From: Pseudomonas sp. SST3 | Lineage (GTDB): Bacteria > Pseudomonadota > Gammaproteobacteria > Pseudomonadales > Pseudomonadaceae | DNA: 64,000 nucleotides | Direction: 5' to 3' | NCBI RefSeq assembly: GCF_003325755.1 | Contig: NZ_QORI02000011.1 | Location: 33-64,032 of the forward strand | Shown: in pieces, positions 50,624 to 60,297 of the stretch | How positions within the stretch are numbered: the first letter of the stretch is position 1 | How the letters are laid out: each line of letters begins with the position of its first letter | Notes under the pieces: generated by a model | What the model saw: only the letters and a program-made list of their open reading frames with translations | Told to the model about the DNA's origin: nothing | Database searches by the model: none | Position numbers and translations under genes: made by a program

Positions 50624-51694
50624 ATGAACGCCCCAATTTCCGCTCATCTCGCCAGCAACAGCTCCGTCGCCTCGCCTGCCAGACGCAGCGCTCATCCGCT
50701 GCCCAGCCCCGCCGTACTGCGTCAGCGCCTGCCGCTCAACGCCGCGCTCGCCGACCGAGTCCAGACCGACCGCAACGCCATCCGCGCCGTGCTCGATGGC
50801 AAGGATCCACGCCTGCTGGTCGTGGTTGGACCATGCTCGCTGCACGATCCCGTCTCCGCGCGCGAATACGCCGACCGCCTTGCCGAGCTGGCGCCTCAGG
50901 TCGATGACCGATTGTTGTTGGTGATGCGCGCCTACGTGGAAAAACCCCGGACGACGGTTGGCTGGAAGGGGCTGGTCTACGATCCTCGCCTGGATGGCAG
51001 TGGCGACATGGCCGAAGGTCTGAGTACATCGCGCCGGTTGATGCTGGACATTCTCGAGCGAGGTCTGCCGATTGCGACCGAGCTGTTGCAGCCCCTGGCT
51101 GCGGGTTACTTTGATGACCTGCTGGGGTGGGCTGCGATCGGTGCGCGTACCAGCGAATCCCAGATCCATCGCGAGCTGGTCAGCGGCCTGGACCTGCCGG
51201 TAGGTTTCAAGAACGGCACCGACGGCAGCCTGGGTATCGCCTGTGATGCCATGCGCTCGGCCGAGCACGCGCATCAGCACTTCGGTATCGACGACCTCGG
51301 TCATCCGGCGTTACTACACACCCGCGGAAACCCGGATACCCATTTAGTGCTACGCGGCGGGCACGCTGGCCCGAACTACGATGAGAACAACATCGCCAAG
51401 GCGCGCGACGCGCTGCTGCGCCAAGGCATAGCACCGCGGATCATAATCGACTGCAGCCATGCCAACAGCGGCAAGAACCCGCTGCGCCAGCCCGCGGTGC
51501 TGGAGGCGGTTATCGATCAACGCCTGGCTGGTGATTTCAGCCTGCGTGGCGTCATGCTCGAAAGTCATCTGTTCGATGGTTGCCAGCCGCTTTCCAGTGA
51601 GCTGCGCTATGGCGTCTCCATCACCGATGGTTGTCTTGGCTGGACGGCAACCGAGGGGATGCTACGCCAGGCCGCGGACAAACTGCGCAGGTAA
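50624..51694 (+). CDS. 3-deoxy-7-phosphoheptulonate (DAHP) synthase, class I
   Basis: 356 residues. First step of aromatic amino acid synthesis: phosphoenolpyruvate plus erythrose 4-phosphate gives DAHP. Marks: VVGPCSLHDP, RAYVEKPRTTVGWKGL, GARTSESQIHRE, GFKNGTDGS, RGGHAGPNY, IDCSHANSGK; the metal and substrate residues are present. The N-terminus is about 20 residues longer than in E. coli AroG. Which amino acid inhibits it cannot be told from sequence here. Controlled by the upstream leader and terminator. Confidence 0.93.
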   Translation: MNAPISAHLASNSSVASPARRSAHPLPSPAVLRQRLPLNAALADRVQTDRNAIRAVLDGKDPRLLVVVGPCSLHDPVSAREYADRLAELAPQVDDRLLLVMRAYVEKPRTTVGWKGLVYDPRLDGSGDMAEGLSTSRRLMLDILERGLPIATELLQPLAAGYFDDLLGWAAIGARTSESQIHRELVSGLDLPVGFKNGTDGSLGIACDAMRSAEHAHQHFGIDDLGHPALLHTRGNPDTHLVLRGGHAGPNYDENNIAKARDALLRQGIAPRIIIDCSHANSGKNPLRQPAVLEAVIDQRLAGDFSLRGVMLESHLFDGCQPLSSELRYGVSITDGCLGWTATEGMLRQAADKLRR

Positions 51695-51703
51695 GCCGGA
51701 CAA

Positions 51704-51728
51704 AAGCCCGACTGCGACGGTCGGGCTT
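51704..51728 (+). terminator. Hairpin after DAHP synthase
   Basis: AAGCCCGAC and GTCGGGCTT, a 9-bp stem with 7-base loop, 10 bases after the stop. The T run is short. Confidence 0.55.
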
Positions 51729-51790
51729 GCAGCGTAGGAGTGCCGAGGGCACCCTGTATCGCTCGTTTCGATCGATGTGTCAGGACCCGA

Positions 51791-52462
51791 ATGCGCGACT
51801 ACAAATGGCTGCATGAATACTGTCTCAACCGCTTTGGTTCGGCGGCGGCACTGGAAGCTCGACTGCCACGACCGAACAGCCCCGACGAACTACGCGCCGT
51901 TTCCGATGACCGTTATCTGTCGCTGATCAGCCTGCGGATCTTTCGTGCCGGACTCAAGCACAGTCTGGTGGACGCCAAGTGGCCGGCATTCGAGGAAGTA
52001 TTCTTCCGCTTCGATCCGGAAAAACTGGTGCTGATGGGCGGTGAGCACATCGAGCGGCTGCTGCAGGACGCCCGCATCATCCGCCACCTGGGTAAGTTGA
52101 AAAGCGTACCGCGCAACGCGCAGTTCGTGCTCGATGTAGCGAAAGACCACGGCAGCTTCGGTAATCTGATCGCCGACTGGCCAGTGACCGATATCGTCGG
52201 CCTGTGGCGGTACCTGGCCAAACAGGGTAGCCAGCTCGGCGGCCTATCAGCGCCGCGCTTGTTGCGCATGGCCGGTAAGGACACCTTTATTCCCAGCAAT
52301 GACGTGGTGGCCGCGCTCAAAGCGCAAAAGGTGGTGGACAAGGTGCCCAGCAGCCAGCGTGACCAGGCGGCGGTACAGGCGCTATTCAATCGATGGCATG
52401 ACGAGAGCGGCCGGCCGATGTGTCAGCTGTCGGCTATGCTGGCCTTTACCGTTAATCACTGA
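51791..52462 (+). CDS. DNA-3-methyladenine glycosylase I-like protein
   Basis: 223 residues from ATG 51791. HhH-GPD-like Tag family pattern: DRYLSLISLRIFRAGLKHSLV, FDPEKLVLM and RNAQFVLDVAKDHGSFGNLI. It lacks part of the zinc-ligand arrangement of E. coli Tag and may be a diverged member. Likely removes or recognises alkylated bases. Confidence 0.7.
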   Translation: MRDYKWLHEYCLNRFGSAAALEARLPRPNSPDELRAVSDDRYLSLISLRIFRAGLKHSLVDAKWPAFEEVFFRFDPEKLVLMGGEHIERLLQDARIIRHLGKLKSVPRNAQFVLDVAKDHGSFGNLIADWPVTDIVGLWRYLAKQGSQLGGLSAPRLLRMAGKDTFIPSNDVVAALKAQKVVDKVPSSQRDQAAVQALFNRWHDESGRPMCQLSAMLAFTVNH

Positions 52463-52549
52463 GACCGATGTGGGGAAAAATGTTCCAGCCGTGATCCTGA
52501 CTAGACGCTACGGCACGCGGGCCTGCCGGGCTGGCGGAGGAGGGCAGAG

Positions 52550-53314
52550 ATGGACGGGGCCATGCAGCAAATAGCCGAGGCGTTGCGACAGGCCGAGCGC
52601 ATCCTGATCATCACCGGCGCCGGGCTTTCCGCCGACTCCGGATTGCCGACCTACCGTGGCGTGGGTGGGCTCTATAACGGTCACACCGAAGATGGCTTGC
52701 CAATCGAGGCAGCGTTGTCCGGGTCGATGTTGCAGCTCGACCCCGCCCTGTGCTGGAAATACTTGGGTGAGATCGGCCGCGCCTGCATCGCGTCCAAGCC
52801 CAACGCCGGTCACGTCGCTATTGCCGAACTGCAACGGCGTAAACCGGGCTGTTGGGTGCTGACCCAGAACATTGACGGTTATCACCTTGCGGCAGGCAGC
52901 CCTTCGCATCGCCTGATTGAAATTCACGGAACGCTCGGACCGCTATTCTGCATGACCTGCTGCGAGCCAAGCGAGAATTTGACTGAACACCTGACCCGGC
53001 CGCTACCGCCCCGCTGCACCTGTGGCGGTGTGCTGCGACCGCCGGTCGTGCTGTTCGAGGAAATGCTGCCGGAGCCGGCGTTGGGACGTTTACGTGACGA
53101 GGTGACGCAGGGCTTCGATGCAGTGGTCGCGGTGGGTACTTCGGCGAGCTTCGCCTATATCGTCGAGCCGTTATTGCGGGCACGCCACAGCGGCGGTTTC
53201 ACGGCGCAGATCGATCCGTCCGCCAGTGAGCTGTCGCTGATGGTGGATGTGCATCTTCCGGCGGCGGCCTCAGACGTTTTGCCGCAGTTGGTTCGTCACA
53301 TTTTAGTCGATTGA
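52550..53314 (+). CDS. Sirtuin NAD-dependent deacylase (SIR2 family)
   Basis: 254 residues. NAD motif ITGAGLSADSGLPTYRG, TQNIDGYH, catalytic His in EIHGTLGP, zinc cysteines in FCMTC and RCTCGG, and VAVGTSASF. Complete sirtuin core. Removes acyl groups from protein lysines using NAD+. ATG 52562 is an alternative start. Downstream lipoprotein gene starts 69 bases after its stop. Confidence 0.87.
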   Translation: MDGAMQQIAEALRQAERILIITGAGLSADSGLPTYRGVGGLYNGHTEDGLPIEAALSGSMLQLDPALCWKYLGEIGRACIASKPNAGHVAIAELQRRKPGCWVLTQNIDGYHLAAGSPSHRLIEIHGTLGPLFCMTCCEPSENLTEHLTRPLPPRCTCGGVLRPPVVLFEEMLPEPALGRLRDEVTQGFDAVVAVGTSASFAYIVEPLLRARHSGGFTAQIDPSASELSLMVDVHLPAAASDVLPQLVRHILVD

Positions 53315-53382
53315 ATTTGCTCATCGCATGCGGCCGCAGGCATAGTCGCGCCACTTTCGACCAGTTGACCCATCTGTCCATG

Positions 53383-54021
53383 CATCAGCGCCTCTTTCCT
53401 TTACTGCCTTTTGCCTGCGTCATACTGCTGACGGCATGCGCCGGGCAGCCTGAACGAATTGAAACTCCGCTGGTGTCAGAGGGTTTCGAGTTCGATTTTG
53501 CCGCTTACGAATCCGAGCCGGACTCCAGCCGCCAGGGCGCAACAGACGAGCCTTCCGAACAACAGCTCCGCGAACTGACGGATGAGCAGAGCTACGAGCT
53601 GCCGGCCCTTGCCAACAGCGTGCTCGAGCGCGGCTTTAGGCTGGTAGGGACCCCGTATCGATTTGGTGGCAGCTCGACACGGACAGGGTTTGACTGTAGC
53701 GGCTTCGTCGGTTTCGTTTTTCGTAAGGAAGCCGGTCTCGAGCTGCCCCGTTCCACTCGTGAAATGATCCAGCTCGAAGCGCCGAGAATCGAACGCAGCG
53801 AGTTGGAACCGGGGGACGTGGTCTTCTTCAACAACCGCGGTCGTGGCCGGGTCAGCCACGCAGGTATCTACATCGGAGACAGTCAGTTCATCCATTCATC
53901 CAGCAGCCGCAGTGGCGGCGTACGGGTGGATAGTCTGGATAACAGCTATTGGCGCGCCAGCTTCATGCAGGCCAAGCGTGTGCTGGCACTGGCCAGCGAC
54001 TCGACCTCCGTTCATCACTGA
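53383..54021 (+). CDS. NlpC/P60 lipoprotein peptidase
   Basis: 212 residues from ATG 53383. Lipobox VILLTAC|AG, then a charged linker, then the NlpC/P60 domain: TGFDCSGFVGFVF (Cys nucleophile), RVSHAGIYIGD (His), and FIHSSS (third polar residue). Cell-wall hydrolase of the periplasm, cutting peptide stems of murein. Paralogue follows 83 bases downstream. Confidence 0.88.
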   Translation, partial: HQRLFPLLPFACVILLTACAGQPERIETPLVSEGFEFDFAAYESEPDSSRQGATDEPSEQQLRELTDEQSYELPALANSVLERGFRLVGTPYRFGGSSTRTGFDCSGFVGFVFRKEAGLELPRSTREMIQLEAPRIERSELEPGDVVFFNNRGRGRVSHAGIYIGDSQFIHSSSSRSGGVRVDSLDNSYWRASFMQAKRVLALASDSTSVHH

Positions 54022-54104
54022 GCACCCGGATCGAACAGCGCCGGTATTGCATCCTCGGGCGCATGCCGGCAGAGTGATGGCTCCATCGCCTGGACTGCTC
54101 TGCC

Positions 54105-54632
54105 ATGCCCTTTTCGGCTCGTCTGCTGACTGCTCTATTAACGGCTCTGCTGCTGACTGCCTGTGCCGATCGGCAACCGGTAGAGCGCGTGGCGGAGGCG
54201 CCGATGCACTCGCAGCAACCAGCAGATGCCGCCGAGGACGTCCTGTTCACGGCCCTGGGATTGGTGGGTACGCCTTATCGCTACGGCGGTAATACGCCTG
54301 ATAGCGGCTTCGATTGCAGCGGTTTGATCGGCTACGTATACCGGGGCGCGGCAGGGCTCGCCTTGCCACGCACCACCCGCGAAATGAGCAACATAAGCGG
54401 TACCACAATCAGACGTGATGCACTGCAGGCAGGCGATCTGCTGTTTTTCGCCACCGGTGGCGGTCGCCGCGTTAGCCACGCGGCTATCTATGTAGGTGAA
54501 GGACGGTTCGTCCATGCGCCGTCGAGCGGTGGCACGGTTCGCCTGGACAGCCTTTCCAACCGTTACTGGCAAAAGCATTATCTCAGCGCCAAGCGCATCC
54601 TCGAGCATGAGCATATCGCTCATAATCCCTGA
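54105..54632 (+). CDS. NlpC/P60 lipoprotein peptidase
   Basis: 175 residues. Lipobox LLLTAC|AD; Cys in SGFDCSGLIGYVY and His in RVSHAAIYVGEG. The linker is shorter than in its upstream paralogue; about half of the domain residues agree. Murein endopeptidase by family. Confidence 0.88.
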   Translation: MPFSARLLTALLTALLLTACADRQPVERVAEAPMHSQQPADAAEDVLFTALGLVGTPYRYGGNTPDSGFDCSGLIGYVYRGAAGLALPRTTREMSNISGTTIRRDALQAGDLLFFATGGGRRVSHAAIYVGEGRFVHAPSSGGTVRLDSLSNRYWQKHYLSAKRILEHEHIAHNP

Positions 54633-54662
54633 GTTTCGACGCAACTGGACGAAGCGTTGAGC

Positions 54663-54983
54663 ATGCCGCCCATTCTTCGCCTGCCGGACCCTCCCGAGGT
54701 TTGTGAGCTCTGTCGGCGTGAGGCGCCGCTTACTCGCCACCATCTGATACCCAAGGCCCTGCACGGCAAAACCTACGTGCGTAAACGCTTCGCTCGCGCG
54801 GAGCGGATCACGGCGACATTGTGGGTATGCCGCCCTTGCCATAACCAGATCCATCGCTTGTTCAGCGAAAAGGAGCTGGCACTCACCTACAACAGCCGCG
54901 AAGCGCTGCTCGCTGACCCGCGATTGCGCGCCTTTGTCGACTGGCTGGCAACAAAACCGGTCGGGTTCGTCCCGAGGCATTAG
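54663..54983 (+). CDS. HNH-like small protein
   Basis: 106 residues from ATG 54663. CELCRREAPLTRHHLIPKALHG gives a CxxC and an HH motif, WVCRPCHNQIHRL a second CxxC and H: the arrangement of an HNH nuclease fold of a stand-alone chromosomal type. Function unknown. Confidence 0.7.
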   Translation: MPPILRLPDPPEVCELCRREAPLTRHHLIPKALHGKTYVRKRFARAERITATLWVCRPCHNQIHRLFSEKELALTYNSREALLADPRLRAFVDWLATKPVGFVPRH

Positions 54984-55043
54984 AGCCAGGCGGCCCAAAC
55001 CTCGCGGCAGCGCGTCGGAATATCTCGAAATACTCTTCGATTT

Positions 55044-55068
55044 GACATTTCTCAGGTGTCGAAATGTC
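55044..55068. promoter_or_regulatory. Inverted repeat upstream of nhaD
   Basis: GACATTTC and GAAATGTC, a perfect 8-bp inverted repeat with a 9-base spacer, about 83 bases before nhaD. Possible operator. Confidence 0.3.
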
Positions 55069-55150
55069 GCACTTTGGCTATGATCGGCGCCCCAACTTCT
55101 CCGGTGCGTGTCCTGCGCACAAACCGTTTCCCCTTACCCTTAGGTGCCTT

Positions 55151-56416
55151 ATGCCTGAAGTACTTCAATACGTACTGATCGGCCTTGCTGTGGCCGCTCT
55201 GCTCGGTGTCGTTCTGGAAGAAATAACCCATGTGAACAAAGCCAAGGTGACGCTGTTTTTCGGCACGCTGGCGTGGATGCTGCTGTTCGTGTTTTCGCCT
55301 GAAGGGGTTGAGCGAGACCTCGTGCTGGAGAGCCTCAACGAGAACATCGCGGAGATCGCCGGGCTTTGGATCTTTCTGGTTGCAGCGATGACGTTCGTCG
55401 CCTATCTAAACAAGAAGGGAATGATCGAAAACCTGATTTACCTGGTGCTGCCCAAGCAGATCAGCGAACGAAAGCTGTTGTTTTTGACCGCAACGTTCTG
55501 CTTCGTGTTCTCCTCGCTGGCGGACAACATCACCGCAACCCTGGTTTCCATCACGCTGATCATGTCGCTCAAACTCAGCGCGGAAAAGACGATCAAGTAC
55601 GCGGCATTGGTGGTGTTTGCGGTCAACTCGGGCGGTGTCGCGCTGATTACCGGTGACGTGACCACACTGATGATATTCCTCGCCGGCAAGGTGAAGATTC
55701 TGCAGCTGCTACTCCTGGCCTTCCCGGCATTCCTGGCGGTGATGCTGCTGGCAACGATGCTGTCGTTCGGCATGAATGGGCAGGTTCAGGTGACGAGCCA
55801 TCGCACCGATGTTCGGCGCGTCGATATTGCGATCGCTCTGATCTTTCTCGGCACCATCCTTTGCACAATCGTGGGCAATTTCTTCTTTCAGATACCGCCC
55901 GTGCTGACCTTCCTCACCGGGCTGTCGATCATGTTCCTGGTGGCGCGCTTCTTCAGCGATGACATCGAAACCGACCCGATCCTGGAGTACGTCCGCCAAG
56001 TCGAATTCGAGACGCTGCTGTTCTTTCTCGGCATCCTGTTGCTGGTCGGCATGCTCAAGGAAATCCAGGTGCTCGATGGCCTGGTGCACATCTACGACCA
56101 GATCCCGGCGGTCATGGCTAATTACTTGATGGGCGTGCTTTCCGCTGCGATCGATAACGTGCCGCTGACCGCTGCGTTGCTGAAATCCGGTCTTGAAATG
56201 GGCGTCGCCGAGTGGATGGTGTTGACCTACTCGGTGGGTGTCGGCGGCTCGCTGCTGGTGATCGGCTCTGCCGCTGGCATCGTCGCCATGAGCAAGGTGC
56301 CGGGGCTGACTTTCGGTAGCTATCTCCGTTACAGCCTGTACCTGTTCGTTGCATTCAACCTGGGATTTGCCGGTGTCTACCTCACCGGTCTGGTGGTCGC
56401 GGGGGCGATCGGCTGA
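55151..56416 (+). CDS. nhaD: Na+/H+ antiporter NhaD
   Basis: 421 residues from ATG 55151. About twelve helices of the ion-transporter fold; SSLADNITATLVSITL and SAAIDNVPLTAALLKSG hold the conserved Asp-Asn pairs of the NhaD family. Exchanges cytoplasmic Na+ for H+ in the inner membrane, for salt and alkali tolerance. Confidence 0.88.
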   Translation: MPEVLQYVLIGLAVAALLGVVLEEITHVNKAKVTLFFGTLAWMLLFVFSPEGVERDLVLESLNENIAEIAGLWIFLVAAMTFVAYLNKKGMIENLIYLVLPKQISERKLLFLTATFCFVFSSLADNITATLVSITLIMSLKLSAEKTIKYAALVVFAVNSGGVALITGDVTTLMIFLAGKVKILQLLLLAFPAFLAVMLLATMLSFGMNGQVQVTSHRTDVRRVDIAIALIFLGTILCTIVGNFFFQIPPVLTFLTGLSIMFLVARFFSDDIETDPILEYVRQVEFETLLFFLGILLLVGMLKEIQVLDGLVHIYDQIPAVMANYLMGVLSAAIDNVPLTAALLKSGLEMGVAEWMVLTYSVGVGGSLLVIGSAAGIVAMSKVPGLTFGSYLRYSLYLFVAFNLGFAGVYLTGLVVAGAIG

Positions 56417-56461
56417 GGTCGACATCCGCAGCGGGATGCCAGCGCGCGGCGGCCGCTGTGG

Positions 56462-57265
56462 CTACCAGTGCAGGTTGAAATGCGACCCCAGCACGAAGCA
56501 ATCATCCAGCAGGTCCCAGCGCTCGACACAGGCTTTCTTATCTGTGCCGGAATGAAGCTTCAGGCGGTTGAAGGAGTTCGGTGAGGTGCCGCGGACCCGT
56601 GACGACAATGTGGTACCCGCCTGGACCATCCAGATTTCACGCGACAGCCCAGGGTATTGCCTGGACAGCGGCAACACGTAGGGCAAATGGATGTGCCCAC
56701 CCATCACCAAATCCAATCCCTGGTCGGCCCAGCGGTGCAACGCATCGTCGGCGTTGTGCTGCAGGTTGCTCAGGTCGCTCAGGACCATCGCACCGAACGG
56801 CTGATGCGCGACCACGATGCGAAGCTTGTTCGGGTCGGTCTGCTTGAGTCGTTGTGTGACTGCCTGCACCTGCTCTTCGGTGACCAGTCCATCCTTGTGT
56901 CGACGCGGATGCGTGGTGTTAAGGCCGATGATCAAGACTTCGTCGTTTTCGAAGGTGGGTTCGAGGTCATCGCCGAAATGCCGGCGGTAGTTTCGGTAGG
57001 GCATCAAGAAGCGCGCAAAAACGTTGTACAGCGGAATGTCGTGGTTGCCCGGAATCACCAGTGTTTTGGCAATGCCATGGCCGTGCAGGCGCTGAACGAA
57101 CGCTTGCGCCGCGGCGAACTGCCCGGCCTTGGCACGCTGGGTAATATCCCCAGAAAAGATCAGTAGGTCGGCGCCATGCTCGCGCACGTGATCTTCCATG
57201 GCGTGCACCACCGCCGGTAGCTCGGTGCCGAAATGGGTGTCGGAGATCTGCACGATGGTCGTCAT
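56462..57265 (-). CDS. Calcineurin-like metallophosphoesterase
   Basis: 267 residues from ATG 57265. Metal-binding motifs in order: DTHFG, FSGDITQRA, PGNHDIPL, VAHQPFG and GGHIHLPY. Close to the cyclic-nucleotide or UDP-sugar type phosphoesterases (CpdA-like), but the substrate is not clear. Convergent with nhaD. Confidence 0.82.
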   Translation of the reverse strand: MTTIVQISDTHFGTELPAVVHAMEDHVREHGADLLIFSGDITQRAKAGQFAAAQAFVQRLHGHGIAKTLVIPGNHDIPLYNVFARFLMPYRNYRRHFGDDLEPTFENDEVLIIGLNTTHPRRHKDGLVTEEQVQAVTQRLKQTDPNKLRIVVAHQPFGAMVLSDLSNLQHNADDALHRWADQGLDLVMGGHIHLPYVLPLSRQYPGLSREIWMVQAGTTLSSRVRGTSPNSFNRLKLHSGTDKKACVERWDLLDDCFVLGSHFNLHW

Positions 57266-57504
57266 TGGGCTGGCGTCTTCTCGTTGGGGCCGATCGAAAG
57301 GGCATTGTTGCATTCGAAGCCGATCAGTGCTCGGCGTTCCGGTAAATTGCCAGCGAAGTGTGTTCGACCTTGTCTAGGCGCCGCTCAGGCGCGCTTCCAG
57401 TTGCGCTGCGCAGGGCCTTGGACTAACCTCCGCGCTGCTTCAGGTGCCCAAGGCCCTGGGGCTGTTGAGATGGCGCCGCGGCCGTGGCTATGGCGGAGTC
57501 TCAA

Positions 57505-57690
57505 CAGCCTCAATGTCAGAGGGGTGAAACAGGGAAGCCGGTCCATTCTCATGAAGATTCCGGCGCTGCCCCCGCAACGGTAGGCGAGACAGGAAACCGC
57601 TCACAGCCACTGTGCCACAGGCACGGGAAGGCGCGGTTTCCGGATGCTGCTAGGCGTCCGCTCGTGAGCCCGGAGACCGGCCTGTCGCAT
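57505..57690 (+). ncRNA. Cobalamin riboswitch
   Basis: Conserved elements appear in order: GAAACAGGGAAGCCGGT (57525), GCCCCCGCAACGG (57570), the B12 box with AGCCACTG (57605) and CGGGAAGGCG (57625), and GGAGACCGGCC (57672). It lies in the leader of btuB and should shut off the cluster when adenosylcobalamin is plentiful. Confidence 0.93.
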
Positions 57691-57814
57691 TCCACGGCAG
57701 TGCGGCGGGCGCTGATCGGGGTGCGGCTGCCTGCACCTGCACTCCCTTTCTCTGCGATCTCCGTCTGCCTTTATCGACTGCATGTCGTGCGGCGGGCACG
57801 ACGGAGACCTGAAC

Positions 57815-59689
57815 TTGATTCGCAAGCCTTTTACCGCCTCTGCAGCCTGTGCGCTGCTGGGTTATTCCTCGCTGTCCTTTTCCCTGCCAACCCAACCGCT
57901 CGACCTCGATGAGCAAGTCGTCACGGCGACCCGTACCGAGCGTTCCTTCAGCCGCATCGCATCGAGCACGGTGATCACCCGTGAAGAGATCGAGCGCAGT
58001 CAGGCGGCCAGCGTGCTCGACGTGCTGCGGGGACTCGCAGGCGTAAGCGTTTCGGCTAATGGTGGGCGTGGCAAAACATCGTCGGTGTACGTCCGCGGCA
58101 CCAGCAGCCAGCATCTCCTGGTACTGGTGGATGGCATCAAGATCGGCTCGGCCACCGCCGGCGGCGCTTCACTGGAAAGTATTCCTGTGGAGCAGATCGA
58201 GCGTATCGAACTGGTGCGCGGGCCACGCTCCAGTCTCTATGGTTCTGAGGCGGTCGGCGGCGTAATGCAGATCTTTACTCGCCAGGGCAATGGGGACGGA
58301 CTCAAGCCCTATTTCTCGGTCGGCGCCGGCAGTCGCTCCAGCTTCGACGGCACCGCGGGCATCTCCGGTGGTCAGGGCGCTGGCTGGTTCAATCTCGGCA
58401 TCGCCAGCGAGTCCACCGACGGCATCAGCTCACGTGCCTATCGGCCAACCGCGCCGCGTGCGTACGAGGCGGATGCCGATGGTTATCGTGAACTGTCCGG
58501 CTTGCTGCGCGGCGGTTATCGATTCGACAACGGACTGGAACTGGACGGCAGCTGGTTGCATGTCGAGAACCACAGTGATTACGACTCGAGGACGACCTCG
58601 GGTACCCGAGGTCGCTTCGCCTACAGCAACGGTGGTCAGCAGGTCGCGGCTGGACGGGCACGGTTTGCCCCGCTCGATCCCTGGCTGGTGACGCTGCAGG
58701 TCGGTCACAGTGAGGACAACGGTGAAAATTTCCGCGACGGCGCTTTCTATTCGCGTTTCGACACCCAACGAGACACCTTCGGGTGGCAGAACGATTTCAG
58801 CCTCGCCGACGAGCAGTTGCTCACGCTTGGTTTCGATTACCAGCAGGACCGCATCGACGTCAGCGACGATTACGCGATCGATTCACGCGACAACAAGGGT
58901 GCCTACCTCCAGTACCAGGCCCGCTTCGGCCGACATGGCGTGTTGGCGGGCGTGCGCCGTGACGACAACGAGCAGTTCGGCAACCATGACACCGGCAACC
59001 TCGGTTGGAGTTATGACCTGCGTGACAATCTGGTGCTCAGCGCTTCCTATGGCACCGCGTTCAAGGCACCGACGTTCAACGACCTGTACGCACCGGACAC
59101 CGGCTTCACTGCTGGCAACCCGGACCTGAAGCCCGAAGAGTCGCAAAGCTATGAGCTGGGCCTGAAGGGCGGACAGCGGTGGGGCGAGTGGAGCCTGAAC
59201 GCGTTCGAAACCCAGATCGACGATCTGATCATCTGGACCGGCAGCAACCCCATGCAACCGCAGAATGTCGATGTCGCCCGGATTCGCGGGATCGAAGGCA
59301 GCGCTGCCACCCGCCTGCTCGGGTGGGACGTCGCAACCACTCTGACGATTCTCGATCCCCAGGATCGCAGCAAGGCCAATCACGGACATCTGCTGCCACG
59401 CCGCGCCAAACGTGCCCTCAATATCGATCTGGACCGCACCATCGGTCGCTTCGCGGTCGGCACCACCTTCTATACCGCCAGCCAGCGTTATGACCGTGCC
59501 AGCAACGCCGATGCCGAGCGGCTGCCAGGGTATGCGCTGATGGACCTGCGAGGCGAGTACCGCATCGACGAGTCCTGGCGGCTGCAAGCCAGGCTGAGCA
59601 ACCTGTTCGATCGCGAATACGAAACCGCGCAGACCTACGAGCAGCCGGGTAGGGCGGTTCATTTCACGGTCCGCTACCAGGCGCTTTAA
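57815..59689 (+). CDS. btuB: TonB-dependent cobalamin receptor BtuB
   Basis: 624 residues from TTG 57815 (GGAGA upstream); ATG 57782 would lengthen the signal peptide. Plug domain EQVVTATRTERSFSRIASST with TonB box, then a 22-strand barrel ending in VHFTVRYQAL. The cobalamin riboswitch upstream defines the substrate. Outer-membrane uptake of cobalamin and cobinamide. Confidence 0.92.
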   Translation: MIRKPFTASAACALLGYSSLSFSLPTQPLDLDEQVVTATRTERSFSRIASSTVITREEIERSQAASVLDVLRGLAGVSVSANGGRGKTSSVYVRGTSSQHLLVLVDGIKIGSATAGGASLESIPVEQIERIELVRGPRSSLYGSEAVGGVMQIFTRQGNGDGLKPYFSVGAGSRSSFDGTAGISGGQGAGWFNLGIASESTDGISSRAYRPTAPRAYEADADGYRELSGLLRGGYRFDNGLELDGSWLHVENHSDYDSRTTSGTRGRFAYSNGGQQVAAGRARFAPLDPWLVTLQVGHSEDNGENFRDGAFYSRFDTQRDTFGWQNDFSLADEQLLTLGFDYQQDRIDVSDDYAIDSRDNKGAYLQYQARFGRHGVLAGVRRDDNEQFGNHDTGNLGWSYDLRDNLVLSASYGTAFKAPTFNDLYAPDTGFTAGNPDLKPEESQSYELGLKGGQRWGEWSLNAFETQIDDLIIWTGSNPMQPQNVDVARIRGIEGSAATRLLGWDVATTLTILDPQDRSKANHGHLLPRRAKRALNIDLDRTIGRFAVGTTFYTASQRYDRASNADAERLPGYALMDLRGEYRIDESWRLQARLSNLFDREYETAQTYEQPGRAVHFTVRYQAL

Positions 59690-59727
59690 CCGCGCTACGG
59701 CGCACCGCACCTCCAAGGAGAACGCAC

Positions 59728-60297
59728 ATGATCAAACTGTCCCCACGGGCCCAGCTGGCTGTCGGCATTGCGCTGGTGGCGCTGATGGCGATGACTCGCG
59801 GCCAACACTTCGCTTCGGTGAATCTGCCGAGTGCTTCCTGGGCGGTATTTTTCCTCGCCGGTGTGCTGCTCGCACCACGCTGGGTGTTCCCCGCGTTGTT
59901 TGTCGAGGCTTCGCTGCTGGATTTCGCCGCTATCGAATGGAGCGGCGTGAGCAGCTATTGCATGTCGCCCGCCTACTGGATGTTGGTACCGGCGTACGGC
60001 TCGTTATGGTTCGGTGGTCGCATCTATGCGCGACTGCACCGCGACCAACTGACCAGCCTGGCCATACTGGCGGGGTGCGTGATGCTGAGCGCTTTCGTCT
60101 GCTATCTGTTTTCGGGCGGCGGCTTCCTGTTCTTCTCTGGACGCTACCCCGACCCGAGCCTGGCGCAACTGGCCGAACGCATCGGTACTTACTATCCGCG
60201 TTATCTTGGGACGCTGGCGCTCTACGTCGGTACCGCGGCGGCGTTATTCATTGGCCTGCGTGTCTGGGCCACTCAGCATGACGGGGCCCACGCATGA
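59728..60297 (+). CDS. btuM: BtuM-like cobalamin membrane transporter
   Basis: 189 residues, six helices. SSYCMSPAYWMLVPAYGSLW places a Cys at 78; the characterised BtuM of Thiobacillus denitrificans uses a Cys at nearly the same position to remove cyanide from cobalamin. It sits between btuB and cobO in a riboswitch-controlled operon. No ATPase subunit genes for ECF transport are seen here. Stop overlaps cobO start by 4 bases. Confidence 0.72.
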   Translation: MIKLSPRAQLAVGIALVALMAMTRGQHFASVNLPSASWAVFFLAGVLLAPRWVFPALFVEASLLDFAAIEWSGVSSYCMSPAYWMLVPAYGSLWFGGRIYARLHRDQLTSLAILAGCVMLSAFVCYLFSGGGFLFFSGRYPDPSLAQLAERIGTYYPRYLGTLALYVGTAAALFIGLRVWATQHDGAHA

